A stretch of 64,000 nt of DNA from Odiellus spinosus (Eukaryota; Arthropoda; Arachnida; Opiliones; Phalangiidae), in the NCBI GenBank assembly GCA_963920705.1, contig OY987232.1:14075726-14139725 (forward strand), in the 5' to 3' direction. The notes beneath the pieces were generated by a model. That model was not told where the DNA came from and made no database searches. It was given only the letters and a program-made list of their open reading frames with translations. Position 1 is the stretch's first letter; the number at the start of each line of letters is the position of its first letter. Below, one piece after another: positions 10,767 to 22,171 of this stretch. The position numbers and the translations under genes are program-made.

Positions 10767-11558
10767 AATACTTCTGATTCCGATTATTTAACAATTGATA
10801 ATTATGGTAATTAATAATGGTGTCTTGTAAAATTCCCTTTTCAACACCCGAAGCCACAGTTTGAGTTCAAGTTCTTCTGACCAAAGTTAATGATTGCCCA
10901 CTCCTAAACATGTTGATACGCTTTTTTTAGTTAATAAACACCTTGTTTCACTTATCTCTCGATAATTAGCTTATGCACAATTAAATAGAAAAACAATAAT
11001 GGTCAAAGCACAATCTTACCTACACCTTTCGGTCGTTTTTCGTATTTTTCAGGACTATTTTCAAGGGCTCATAACTACGCAACGCAGCGCGTGAGACTAA
11101 AGGTTCATAAACCTTTTTCACTCAGTCTGACCCCACGAAGAACCCCCTTCATTTTTTCCAGACCTTTCTAAAACACCCTGTATATTAGCTAATAATATTC
11201 AAATTTCCAAATGCACTAATAAATAATTATTAAAACTGCATAACAAATGAATTCTGCAGTCTGTAAGTATAATTCATTTACAGGTTAATAATAATCAAAT
11301 AACTAAATGATTACCTTTTCATCATTATGTAACCAATGGATTCTGCAGTTTGTAAGTATAATTTATTTATGGATTAATAATAATATAATTTTAAACGTGA
11401 ACTAACGAACACCGTTTTATAATTGTGTAACCAATGGATTCTGCAGCTCGTAAGTATAATTTATTTATGGTTTAATAATAATATAATTTTAAACGTGAAC
11501 TAATGAATACCTTTTCATCATTATGTAACCAATGGATTCTTCAGATCGTAAGTATAAT

Positions 11559-11857
11559 CATAAGCCTATTAATTCTTCACCCGTAAGTTTGAGTTTTCCA
11601 TAGACCCCTTCGTATTCGGCACTAAAAAGAGATAGAAATTTGAAGCTCTACGCCACCTCGCGGAAAAACCTAGTTAATTCTCCCCACCCCCTACCCCGCG
11701 TCATTCCTCTTGAGAGGAAACGGGATGTCCCAGCGTGCCTTGGGAGAGTTTCGAGCTACCACCACTAGATGGATTTGAGTCGCGAGATTGGCCAGTCATA
11801 TGCTTAACGTTAAAACGACTCTCGTTTCTAACTTACGGGTGAATTAATAAGCTTATG
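11559..11857. mobile_element. 299-bp MITE inside array 1, first copy
   Basis: The inverted ends are CATAAGCCTATTAATTC... and ...GAATTAATAAGCTTATG, with CACCCGTAAGTT / AACTTACGGGTG inside them. GTATAAT is duplicated at both sides (11552-11558 and 11858-11864); it is part of the host repeat unit. The same 299-base element occurs at the same site of a unit at 13039 and 16795. Confidence 0.85.
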
Positions 11858-13038
11858 GTATAATTTATTTATGGATTAATAATAATATAATTATAAACGT
11901 AAACTAATGAATACCTTTTCATAATTGTATAACCAATGGAATCTGCAGGTCGTAAGTATAATTTATTTATGGATTAATAATAATATTATTTTAAACGTGA
12001 ACTAATGAATACCTTTTTATAATTGTGTAACCAATGGATTCTGCAGCTTGTAAGTATAATTTATTTATGGATTAATAATAATATAATTTTAAACGTAAAC
12101 TAATGAATACCTTTTCATAATTGTATAACCAATGGAATCTGCAGGTCGTAAGTATAATTTATTTATGGATTAATAATAATATTATTTTAAACGTGAACTA
12201 ATGAATGACTTTTCATAATTGTGTAACCAATGGATTCTGCAGCTTGTAAGTATAATTTATTTGTGGATTAATAATAATATAATTTTAAAGTAAACTAATG
12301 AATACCTTTTCATAATTGTATAACCAATGGAATCTGCAGGTCGTAAGTATAATTTATTTATGGATTAATAATAATATAATTTTAAACGTGAACTAATGAA
12401 TACCTTTTCATCATTATGTAACCAATGGATTCTGCAGTTTGTAAGTATAATTTATTTATGGATTAATAATAATATAATTTTAAACGTGAACTAATGAATA
12501 CCTTTACTACATTATGTAACCAATGGATTCTGCAGTTTGTAAGAATAATTTATTTATGGATTAATAATAATATAATTTTAAACGTGAACTAACGAACACC
12601 GTTTTATAATTGTGTAACCAATGGATTCTGCAGCTCGTAAGTATAATTTATTTATGGTTTAATAATAATATAATTTTAAACGTGAACTAATGAATACATT
12701 TTCATCATTATGTAACCAATGGATTCTGCAGTTTGTAAGTATAATTTATTTATGGATTAATAATAATATAATTTTAAACGTTAACTAATGAATACCTTTT
12801 CTACATTATGTAACCAATGGATTCTGCAGTTTGTAAGTATAATTTTTTTATGGATTAATAATAATATAATTTTAAACGTGATACACGACCACCGTTTTAT
12901 AATTGTGTAACCAATGGATTCTGCAGCTGGTAAGTATAATGTATTTATGGTTTAATAATAATATAATTTTAAACGTGAACTAATGAATACCTTTTCATCA
13001 TTATGTAACCAATGGATTCTTCAGATCGTAAGTATAAT

Positions 13039-13337
13039 CATAAGCCTATTAATTCTTCACCCGTAAGTTTGAGTTTTCCATAGACCCCTTCGTATTCGGC
13101 ACTAAACAGAGATAGAAATTTGAAGCTCTACGCCACCTCGCGGAAAAACCTAGTTAATTCTCCCCACCCCCTACCCCGCGTCATTCCTCTTGAGAGGAAA
13201 CGGGATGTCCCAGCGTGCATTGGGAGAGTTTCGAGCTACCACCACTAGATGGATTTGAGTCGCGAGATTGGCCAGTCATAAGCTTAACGTTAAAACGACT
13301 CTCGTTTCTAACTTACGGGTGAATTAATAAGCTTATG
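13039..13337. mobile_element. 299-bp MITE inside array 1, second copy
   Basis: Almost identical to the copy at 11559, in the same position of the host unit, after an ATC microexon-like site and 'gtaagtataat'. It therefore spread with the array, not by a new insertion. The distance to the first copy is 1480 bases, about 15 units with the insert. Confidence 0.85.
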
Positions 13338-14026
13338 GTATAATTTATTTATGGATTAATAATAATATAATTTTAAACGTGAATAATAATTACCTTTTGA
13401 TAATTGTGTAACCAATGGATTCTGCAGCTAGTAAGTATAATTTATTTATGGATTAATAATAATATAATTTTAAACGTAAACTAATGAATACCTTTTCATA
13501 ATTGTATAACCAATGGAATCTGCAGGTCGTAAGTATAATTTATTTATGGATTAATAATATAATTTTAACGTAAACTAATGAATACCTTTTCATAATTGTA
13601 TAACCAATGGAATCTGCAGGGGGTAAGTATAATTTATTTCTTTGTAAAAAAACCGAACTATAAAAGCTAAGTAATAAATAAATTTATAATAAATGTGTAA
13701 CCAATGCATTCTGCCGCTAGTATAATTTATTTATGGATTAATAATAACCTAATTTAAAACTAATGAATTCCTTTTTATAATTGCGTAACAAATGAATTCT
13801 ACAGAAAGTAAGTTTAAATTATTTATTGGATAATAATAATCTAATTTCAAAAGTGAACAAACAAGTTCTAAACCGTTTCATAATTGTATCGCCTACTTTT
13901 CTTTAGCTTCCGGTAAGTACATTTTGTGAATTACGATTTCCGCTAGTGCTCGGAATTTGTATAACGTTTATTAATTGGATAGATTTACAGAATTAAATTC
14001 AGATTTTATACGTTATATGGTCAGTC

Positions 14027-14880
14027 CCTAAATCTGAACGCTTCTAATTCTGAACACTTTCGTTTAAAAATGTATAACTTAATTTTGGTTGGGTCTACTT
14101 AACGATGGAAGGGCTCATTTTGTAGATCAAAAATGGGGCTATTTGTGGAACGCGACTTCAACACTCTAGGAAAATACCTGGAGAAGATACGATCCTAATT
14201 AGCCAACCGCGATAATTAGCCGAATTAATTAGACCGTTTTAAGGGGATGTTTCTCTTTACGGTCCGGGAAATAAGGTTTTACGAGCTTCGGAAAAATGCC
14301 AGTCTTACGCGCTCGATTTCGTCGTAAAGTTTGAGTTTCCCGCTACAAAATAAACTTCTCAAACCCAGAATTCGGCCACAAACTCTTCGCGGAAACGTAA
14401 TTTCAAAATATGTCTACGAATTTCTAATTCTGAACGGCGCGCAAAAATATATGAAAAACTCCAAAATTTGCTAAAGGAACCACTTCCGCGCCTCGACGAA
14501 TCGAGAAACGAGTGTCACCAATGGATTCCTTGGCCGAATTTAACAGGGGGCAGGCGAAGTTAGCGTCATCAAGCCAGTATTTGCGAAGTTATTTATGATT
14601 TCCTTCCAAATTAAGATTCTTTTATCTGTACTATGCCAAAGCAAAACAAATTTTTTAAATATTCCGTAACTTCGCAAATACTGGCACGATCGCGCTAATT
14701 CCACCTTTGGTGGTGACACTCATTTCTCGATTGGAGGTGCGCGAGTTTTTCCTTTTGCAAATTTGGGATTTTTTTTATATGTTATAAGATAGTTCAGATT
14801 TAGAAGCAGGGCGGTGTTCAGAATAATTGGAATCGGGGCGTTCAGAATTAGAATCGTTCGTTCAGAATTAGAAGCCGCCA
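14027..14880. mobile_element. Palindromic element with TCTGAAC ends
   Basis: Left 'ctaaatctgaacgcttctaattctgaac' is answered on the right by 'gttcagatttagaag' and 'gttcagaattagaagc'. Inner arms also pair: 'cgagaaacgagtgtcacca' with 'tggtgacactcatttctcg', and 'gccagtatttgcgaagtta' with 'taacttcgcaaatactggc'. No coding sequence. Confidence 0.65.
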
Positions 14881-15241
14881 CTGCCGTCTTTCAACCCGCG
14901 TCCACGTCAAAAGTAGGCGTCATGGAATGATGAAAACTAGCGCAACGTCTCCGCGACTATTCAAACATGATATCAGATACTTAACTTCGTCGCAATCGAG
15001 ATCTCAGATTTCTTAAAAAGCGTTCAGAGGTAGGTGACCTTACCCAATTCGAGTAACTTGTTGATAGATGAACCCAGCATCAATTTAACTTTTATCTGAA
15101 TTTATGGGAATGGTCTTTTTAAGTCATGGACAATCTAAACGAAACAAGATGGGCAAGTCCATATGATAGCTAGACCCCTTAGAGTTGAAAAACGCGAGTC
15201 ATTCACTTTGTGTCACATGAACTTTGGCATAATCGCTTATG

Positions 15242-15832
15242 CAGGGTGACCACTGAAAATTTGAAAATCCTATAGAGGAAATATAAAAAATTTCTTTGCG
15301 AAATATAGGAAAATATAGGCAGAATTTTATGTAAAATATAGGATGAAATAGGAAAATAATTAATTAAAAATAGGAACCATGTTTATTATTGCGTCACAAC
15401 TCTCGCCACCTGTTTAAACGTGGTATTAATATGATCCAAATTGCTTAAATAGTATGGAATTTTACAGACTATTTTAACTGGAAAATGGACAGTTAAGCTA
15501 AAATAATCTTATACAGCCACAGCTGACAGTATGATTTATAACTTTACCCTTAACTAGAGATTTTGAGTAGAAACATAGGAGATTATAGGAATTGCCATTA
15601 AATTATAGGAGAAAATAGGAAGGAGGTGAAAATATAGGAAATTTAGGAAAAGTGGTCACCCTGTTGTATGTCATAATATCACCTACATTACGCAAAAGCA
15701 TCATTGAAAGAAGTTCCCATTCTGTCCGATTTCTTTTGGTCATTTCAGGGGCACTATGAAAAGTGTAACTAAAAAACAATAGGCTTTGAAAAATTTCCTT
15801 CTCTTATCTTTAAAGGAAAAGTGGTCACCCTG
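15242..15832. mobile_element. hAT-like MITE (CAGGGTGACCACT ends), copy 1
   Basis: The ends are CAGGGTGACCACT and AGTGGTCACCCTG. GCTTATGC is found at both sides (15235-15242 and 15832-15839), an 8-base duplication as in hAT elements. A second internal right end (AGTGGTCACCCTG to 15663) shows that the element exists in a short and a long form. The interior is rich in 'aaatatagga'. A related copy lies at 42687. Confidence 0.8.
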
Positions 15833-16303
15833 CTTATGCTCATACGTATTAATTGGTGCTTTTCAAATCGTGTTTTTAATTACTGACAGTCTAGAACTCA
15901 ACACGCGACGAATAGTTTGTTGTTTTCGAGTTCCATAACTGATCATCTTGGACTAAATACAATCATGAGCTCTATTATTCACGCGTTCGCTACAACTTGT
16001 TTGCTGAATTCTATGGCTCTGAAGATTATAGGTTTTTCTCTTCTATTATTCGAAGAGAATGGATTATACGTCAGAGTGTCCGGTACCCGATCGTATGTTA
16101 GCAGCATCGGAAGCGGTCAGTGGCTTTGGGGCAGATGTTATATATATTAAATTCGAGTTTATATTTCAAACTTGGCTCGGATGTCTGGGGGCTAAGAGAC
16201 GATGATGTTTTTCGTCTTCTTACACGACGCCGACGCCACTAGGGGGTGGAGGTCTAGCTAAAAATAGGAGTAACGTAAGTTAATTTTTATTCGATTCCGA
16301 GCA

Positions 16304-18000
16304 CTAGTTTCTGCAGTGGTTTGGCATAGTTAATTATTTAGCTAATAATATTGAAATTTTAAAAATTGTAAACACATGGATTCTGCAGATAGTAAGTATA
16401 ATTTATTTATAGATTATTAATAATATGATTTTAAACGTGAACTAATGAAAACCTTTTCATAATTGTGCAACCAATGAATTCTGCAGTTCGTAAGTATAAT
16501 TTATTTATGGATTTATAAAAATATAATTTAAAACGGGAACTAATGAATACCTTTTCATCATTATGTAAAAAATGGATTCTGCAGTTTGTAAGTATAATTT
16601 ATTTATGGATTAATAATAATATAATTTTAAACGTGAACTAACGAACACCGTTTTATAATTGTGTAACCAATGGATTCTGCAGCTCGTAAGTATAATTTAT
16701 TTATGGTTTAATAATAATATAATTTTAAACGTGAACTAATGAATACCTTTTCATCATTATGTAACCAATGGATTCTTCAGGTCGTAAGTATAATCATAAG
16801 TCTATTAATTCTTCACCCGTAAGTTTGAGTTTTCCATAGACCCCTTCGTATTCGGCACTAAAAAGAGATAGAAATTTGAAGCTCTACGCCACCTCGCGGA
16901 AAAACCTAGTTAATTCTCCCCACCCCCTACCCCGCGTCATTCCTCTTGAGAGGAAACGGGATGTCCCAGCGTGCATTGAGAGAGTTTCGAGCTACCACCA
17001 CTAGATGGATTTGAGTCGCGAGATTGGCCAGTCATAAGCTTAACGTTAAAACGACTCTCGTTTCTAACTTACGGGTGAATTAATAAGCTTATGGTATAAT
17101 TTATTTATGGATTAATAATAATATAATTTTAAACGTAAACTAATGAATACCTTTTCATAATTGTATAACCAATGGAATCTGCAGTTCGTAAGTATAATTT
17201 ATTTATGGATTAATAATAATATTATTTTAAACGTGAACTAATGAATGACTTTTCATAATTGCGTAACCAATGGATTCTGCAGCTTGTAAGCATAATTTAT
17301 TTATGGATTAATAATAATATAATTTTAAACGTAAACTAATGAATACCTTTTCATAATTGTATAACCAATGGAATCTGCAGGTCGTAAGTATAATTTATTT
17401 ATGGATTAATCATAATATTATTTTAAACGTAACTAATGAATGACTTTTCATAATTGTGTAACCAATGGATTCTGCAGCTTGTAAGTATAATATATTTGTG
17501 GATTAATAATAATATAATTTTAACGTAAACTAATGAATACCTTTTCATAATTGTATAACCAATGGAATCTGCAGGTCGTAAGTATAATTTATTTATGGAT
17601 TAATAATAATATTATTTTAAACGTGAACTAATGAATGACTTTTCATAATTGCGTAACCAATGGATTCTGCAGCTGGTAAGTATAATTTATTTTTGGATTA
17701 ATAATAATATTATTTTAAACGTGAACTAATGAATAACTTTTCATAATTGCGTAACCAATGGATTCTGCAGGTGGTAAGTATAATTTATTTATGGATTAAT
17801 AACAATATAATTTTAAATGTGAACTAATGAATACCTTTTCATAATTGCGTAACCAATGGATTCTGCAGCTGGTAAGTATAATTTATTTATGGATTAATAA
17901 CAATATAATTTTAAATGTGAACTAATGAATACCTTTTCATAATTGCGTAACCAATGGATTCTGCAGCTGGTAAGTATAATTTATTCATGGATTAAGTATC
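16304..18000 (+). repeat. Splice-site-bearing repeat array, copy 1, right part
   Basis: Fourteen further units of about 98 bases in the same orientation as the left part. Triplets between acceptor and donor from 16389: ATA, TTC, TTT, CTC, GTC, TTC, CTT, GTC, CTT, GTC, CTG, GTG, CTG, CTG. Nearly all have TCTGCAG (one TCTTCAG) on the left and GTAAGT or GTAAGC on the right. The last units are the most uniform, as expected at a recently amplified edge. The array stops at 'ttaatactagaaacgcattctctac', the same boundary string as in copies 2 and 3. Confidence 0.85.
16795..17093. mobile_element. 299-bp MITE inside array 1, third copy
   Basis: Same element, ends and position in the host unit as at 11559 and 13039. 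Confidence 0.85.
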
Positions 18001-18004
18001 ATTT

Positions 18005-18316
18005 TTTTTTTGTTAATACTAGAAACGCATTCTCTACTAATTAAATGGAAAATGCAAGTTTTCCTATCAATTCCTCCTAATCGATTAAATATGCCTATAG
18101 CGTAGAAAACTATTCTAGCTTGGAAAGTAGGCTGGAATCTACAGTGAGTTTGAAACCTCGTCGTTAACCAGTTTATGGCGAATCACTCTTCATATACTCT
18201 TGATATTAATGATTGTTTTTGTTAGAGAAATTATTCAATTTTGAATGATCTTTGTATTATGAGAAAACTGAAAACCTTAAGTGGAGTTAAGACTAAAAAT
18301 ATCTGTAATTTTTCAG
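18005..18316. other. Last intron of copy 1 with MITE remnants
   Basis: From 18014 the sequence resembles one half of the TTAA-flanked MITE family ('attctctactaatt...atcgattaaatatgcctat'). Near 18180-18215 is the right end of the CTCTTGATA element that is full length in copies 2 and 3. It ends at the acceptor 'gtaatttttcag' (18316). Confidence 0.5.
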
Positions 18317-18600
18317 GAAAGAAGTAAACGGGCTTCAGCCGCGTGGAATCATCAACCTTGCACATTGGGACAAGATATATTTACTGCAGACGCCACGATG
18401 ATTCCACATCTTTATTTCGCACCTTTTATGAAATTAAATATAATATTAAGAGATAACTTGTTAAAGGAATTTTCCTCCTAGTTTCTCCTTTCGACTAAAA
18501 CTTTAAGGCAAATTATTAATGTAGACGCTGTCGGTTAACTAAAGCCACTTTTGATTGTAACCCAAATAAAGAGAAAGCTAATTTTGCATTATAATACTAC
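18317..18600 (+). other. Terminal exon of copy 1 with poly(A) signal
   Basis: It follows the acceptor 'tttttcag' and aligns with 26153 and 35140. If the phase-1 frame of the upstream exons is kept, a stop (TAA) comes at the third codon, so most of the exon would be 3' UTR. It contains an exact 11-base inverted pair, GTGGAATCATC (18343-18353) and GATGATTCCAC (18398-18408), and AATAAA at 18565-18570. In phase 2 it would give a 27-codon tail ending with TGA in the right arm. The true entry phase needs transcript data. Confidence 0.6.
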
Positions 18601-18608
18601 TCATTTTA

Positions 18609-18957
18609 TTATAATGTTAAATCACAAATAAGAAAAACATATATTGTATCATTATTAATTATTATAAAGCGAGGGAAAAACTGTACGATGAGATATTTAA
18701 ATATTTAAAAAAATCGGGGAAATTGAGAAATTAACGGAAGCGTATTACTTCGAATGTTATTAATCGCCTTTTAAATATTCGAAGCAATTTAAATATAATA
18801 TCGAGCAATTATTAACTTACACTATAAGAAATTCACCGTAACTATCAGTCCCTAACCTTATTATTACGTCGCCTATGATAAAAAAAAATATATTAATTAA
18901 AAACCCAGTTGGGCTTCCCATCTAGAAGAAAAAGCTATTTGTGGCAGATATTAAGTA
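18609..18957 (+). repeat. 3' flank of copy 1
   Basis: Near-identical to 1-356, and similar to 35435-35770. It marks the downstream end of the duplication unit. The next 100 bases (18958-19071) show nothing recognisable. Confidence 0.8.
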
Positions 18958-19071
18958 GCATCTTGGAATGGGCAGATACAATTAATTTAAACTGAAAATT
19001 TGAAGATATCAAATTCTTTTGGATAAAGACCTGAGCTTGCCCGCTGATGTCAATAACTGACATTGGCGATG

Positions 19072-19438
19072 CGTAATAAGTATTTATTTTTCTCCATTTC
19101 CCAAAACCAAACGTTTTATTTAGTTCATTTTACCAATCAATCGATAAACTACTGTATTCGAAAAATGATGCCATGTACGCGTTTGAGAATGAGAGGAAAT
19201 TCATTTTCAATTCGGCTCTAGCACACTCGTGAACTAGTTTATTAAACAAGAGTTATTGAACTCAAAACATCTACTTGGCGCGGTAGAATTGGCATGTTAA
19301 AATAATAGTCAAATATTCGTTATATACCTGACATAAATAAAATAAAACCATTTGAACCATAACTTTGCAAATAATTCCAACGTTAAGTCTAGAAATCAAT
19401 TGATGACACTCTTATCCGATTTGAGGAATAGTTCTTAA
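19072..19438 (+). repeat. Intergenic duplicated block
   Basis: Almost identical to 27507-27868, from 'taataagtatttatttttctcc' to 'ttgaggaatagttctta'. A shorter copy lies at 27055-27335. It is part of the spacer between family members and has no coding sequence. Confidence 0.8.
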
Positions 19439-19439
19439 A

Positions 19440-21050
19440 GGTACAGACCGGGATAAAAAGAAGTGTGTCTTAAATTATAGAGCGTATATTAAAACGACTA
19501 ATATCATATCGCAAAAAATTTAATAGTTAGTAGATATTAAGATATTTGCGTTTATTATAAGCAAAAAGTGATCTCTAGTGAACGCCATTTTAGTTTTTTC
19601 ATACCCTTTCGATGCCTGCTGAGGATCGGCTTCGCCGATTGGTTTATTTCTCACCTAAAGTCACTTGACTCTAGCTGAAAATAGATGCGGGTATAAGCGC
19701 GCTCTATTTCTTTAGAGTCAAATAAGATATGCCGGGCCGAAACATAGGCTACTTCCGAAGGATCCCGCGCGCGAACACTAACCCGAAGCTCGGTCGGGCA
19801 GCTGAGCTAGTAGTAGTCAGTACTAGGTATTAACCGAATCTTAAGTTGATTTGAAGAATTAGAAGGTAAGAACTAAACTGCATTCATTAATTACGCAATT
19901 TGGCAAGTTTTCGTAGAAAGTTAGAAATCACAAAATTACGGGTCTTCTTACGAAGTTACGAACAGACGATCCGACTGCAGCCGACTCGAATGGCCTTCGT
20001 TTCGCGAATCTTTATTGGGTCACTTAAAGGCCAATCATAGAAGCGGATCCTTATTTTTAAAACTCGAAATGCCGGGAAGCAAATATGGCGTTCTTCTAGG
20101 AACGTAAATTTCGGTTTTAAAATGATATTTATAAATTAACCAAGACTTAAATCACTATAATGTGTTTTGATTTGTAGGTTTTTAAGCATGCTCTTTCCAA
20201 TGGAAGTACTTTTAAAGTTGCGTTGCCTTTACCTTTAAACTTAACAAATATCTGTTGGAGGAAAGCAAACGCTTTCTTCGCCAGTTTTTGGTTGCCTTAC
20301 GAATCAAAAAGAAAATAAAGATTAGTCTTCATGCCCTTGCTTTAAAACTACGTTTATGTTAGAGACTGATACCATTTTTGCACCAATTTAAAAGTTTAAA
20401 ACATATTTTCAATATAAAATAATTGCAATATGTAATAATAATAATTTCAATGTTTTGGCTAAGAATCTCTTCAGTTGACCCCAATTTTGGGATTTGACCT
20501 TTCCAAAATTTAATAAAAATGGTTTCAAGGTTTCAAGTATGAACCCGGCTTAATTTCGTAGGATCAGAAGTGGATTAAACCCTCATTTGAAGTCTATTAC
20601 TTCTCTTTTTATAATATTGATGTAGATTTCTAGGGAAAGTAACGAGTACGATGAAAAGCAACTACGATGTCAGGTGTATGTAAAAATATAGTCTCGGTAA
20701 TGTTTTCATTTCTTGAAAATGAAATCCATGAGTTTCACGCTAGGTCAATTGGAGGAGACCCGAATTGTGTCTGATAGCGTAAGTCTGCTTTAATTTAATA
20801 ATATTTTTGCGCCACCTTATCAAACATTAATATTTCATAAAAACGCTGAGTCATAGCCATAGAGGTAAGTTCAAACTATCCTTCAACACGAATTACATGT
20901 TTTTCTAATGTTTACGCCTACAACCAAGAACTACATGGAAAACCACTTGGTATCGAAAACATTCGACCCCGAAACGATAAACCGAAAACGAGTACGAAAG
21001 GCTTTTACCTGAAAATAAGAAAACGAGTACACATGTGGGTTACTCGAAGA
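19440..21050. other. Spacer between copies 1 and 2
   Basis: No gene was found. Around 19600-20100 the G+C content rises, with palindromic bits such as 'cggcttcgccgatt', suggesting an old transposon. A stretch at 20870-20990 resembles 28565-28640 upstream of copy 3, so the homology of the promoter flank starts about here. Confidence 0.4.
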
Positions 21051-21051
21051 T

Positions 21052-21116
21052 AAGGGCAATACGTGTCTCTTTTTGATATCATAATATTCAAAAACAAAAG
21101 TCGCGTTAGTATAAAT
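21052..21116 (+). promoter_or_regulatory. TATA promoter of copy 2
   Basis: The string 'agggcaatacgtg', about 25 variable bases, 'gtcgcgttagtataaattg' is shared with copy 3. TATAAA lies at 21110-21115, so transcription should start near 21140. A 5' splice donor follows at 21194. Location relative to the exons and conservation between copies support it. Confidence 0.7.
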
Positions 21117-21139
21117 TGCAGCGTAGATGAACTAACCGA

Positions 21140-21193
21140 GTACTATTGGTTTTAACGTATTTCTCAACAGACCTTCACTCTTTCCGCTGAAAA
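21140..21193 (+). other. Non-coding first exon of copy 2
   Basis: The block 'actaaccga...' to 'cgctgaaaa' is conserved with 29386-29438 and ends at the consensus donor GTAAGT (21194). It has no ATG in frame with the signal-peptide exon. The start is inferred from the TATA box. Confidence 0.55.
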
Positions 21194-21454
21194 GTAAGTT
21201 GAATAAGAGTTTTACTGTCTACTCTGGAAACGCTGAACGAAATGCAAATAAATTATCCTAAAATGGCAACTTATCCTAGAATATTTACGAGTTGTATAAT
21301 TCGGATAAGAAATTTAATAATCGATTTTCTTCAAAAATAATAAATAAAATTTAAACGTAAAAGTTTGGTTTTATTCTTTGAATTTTAAGTAAATTTGAAT
21401 TACTTTGCGTAATCAAAATTAGTCTCTAGCTAATAGGATGATTTTTTCATCGAT

Positions 21455-21858
21455 TCCTTATCGTTTAAATAGGCCTAATCCACCAATAATAAGTTTACTA
21501 AATATATATTAAACTAGAAATAAATTTAAAACTTACCTGGAAAATAGGCTTAGCGGGATTCATGGAGATCCTGAATTGCCTCCGTGTAAGGTCTAGCGAC
21601 CAATGAGCGAAGGCCCGTCGTTCACGCGAGATCGCCACGAGACTTACAATCGAATTCGATTGGTCGCTAGAACTTAAACGCGAGGAAATCAGGATCTCTA
21701 TGAATCCCGCTAAGCCTATTTTCCGGGTAAGTTTTAAATTTATTTCTAGTTTAATATTTGTTCGTAAATGTTTTCACTAGTGGATTAGATCTATTTAAAC
21801 AATAAGGAATCGATAAAAAAAAAAAATCACTTGTTAGGTTCCATTTTCCCTTTAAAAA
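21455..21858. mobile_element. TTAA-family MITE in intron 1 of copy 2
   Basis: A palindromic element related to 39499-39942. It has 'atcgattccttatcgttta' on the left and 'aataaggaatcgat' plus 'aggttccattttccctttaa' on the right, and inner arms 'ggtctagcgaccaatgagc' and 'attggtcgctagaac'. The left terminus is worn. The same family occurs in intron 1 of copy 3. Confidence 0.65.
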
Positions 21859-21953
21859 ATTAGTTTGATTATAAAATAGGCCAATCGATTAAAAAGATGA
21901 TTAGTTAATCTAGAAATAAGAGGATCTAATTATCGCGTGTTTTTCTGAATCAG

Positions 21954-22064
21954 GTGTTAAAATCTGAAAGATGCTATCCAACAAAATGGTCCACCGTTTT
22001 ACTTTACTCTTCGTCGTGTTCATACTCATGGCCCTTATGCTGGCAAACTTGGCTTATTCCCTGG
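21954..22064 (+). CDS. Copy 2 signal-peptide exon of the microexon gene family
   Basis: After the acceptor 'ttttctgaatcag' come 17 leader bases and an ATG at 21971. The exon codes for 31 residues plus one base: MLSNKMVHRF, then a hydrophobic core (TLLFVVFILMALMLANLAYS) that is a good signal peptide, with cleavage likely after ANLAYS or nearby. The donor is GG|GTAATT. Copies 2 and 3 differ by one residue only (ANLAYS and ANSAYS), against many differences in the introns, so the exon seems under selection. The product is expected to be secreted. I do not recognise the family. Confidence 0.75.
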
Positions 22065-22141
22065 GTAATTAAAAAGACCAAACTGTCAAGTCAAATCATA
22101 TTTTTAGTGCCCTTTTTTATTTTTCCCATTTATGATTTTAG

Positions 22142-22171
22142 TTTTACCAGAAAAAACTGGTTCTCGTCAAG
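22142..22171 (+). CDS. Copy 2 30-base coding exon
   Basis: The acceptor 'tttatgattttag' and donor 'gtaagtgag' bound exactly 30 bases. With the one base carried over (phase 1) it reads VLPEKTGSRQ and leaves one base, so the frame is kept. Copy 3 has a 30-base exon at the same place, with substitutions at four residues or fewer and no indel. The exon is charged and hydrophilic, like a propeptide or the start of a mature peptide. Confidence 0.7.

Larger units (their letters stand above)
4633..11182. mobile_element. Large composite mariner-type element with long inverted ends
   Basis: The two ends are inverted repeats of about 430 bases: 4633-5062 starts TACAGGGTGTTTTAGAAAGG, and 10757-11182 ends with TTTCTAAAACACCCTGTA. 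Both termini are flanked by TA, as expected for Tc1/mariner insertion. Inside lie two opposed broken transposase copies (9015-9826 minus, 9829-10766 plus), repeated AT-rich modules (5090-6760), a TAA-flanked foldback element (6965-7530) and a GC-rich patch (8440-9010). At 6.5 kb it is far longer than a normal mariner (about 1.3-2 kb), so it grew by nested insertion and inverted duplication. It interrupts copy 1. Confidence 0.75.
11240..13942 (+). repeat. Splice-site-bearing repeat array, copy 1, left part
   Basis: About 21 units of roughly 98 bases. A typical unit has 'ctaatgaatacc', 'gtgtaaccaatgga' (branch-like TAAC about 17 bases before the acceptor), TTCTGCAG, a triplet, then GTAAGTATAATTTATTTA. 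Triplets in order from 11260: TCT, TTT, CTC, ATC, GTC, CTT, GTC, CTT, GTC, TTT, TTT, CTC, TTT, TTT, CTG, ATC, CTA, GTC, GGG, then AAA (13805) and a 6-base site CTTCCG (13907). One unit near 13710 has lost its acceptor (CTGCCG). Read as gene structure, these are 3- or 6-base microexons between introns of about 95 bases. The array resumes at 16304 after a composite insertion. Confidence 0.85.
13943..16303. mobile_element. Composite insertion that splits array 1
   Basis: The left end 'agtgctcggaattt' and right end 'attccgagcact' are inverted and match the AGCTCGGAAT family (43486-44023). The flanking host sequence joins as one repeat unit: 'gaattacgatttc' before and 'tttctgcagtgg' after, as in array 2 units. 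Nested inside are a palindromic element (14027-14880) and a CAGGGTGACC element (15242-15832). The rest (14881-15241 and 15840-16270) contains nothing I recognise. Confidence 0.65.
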
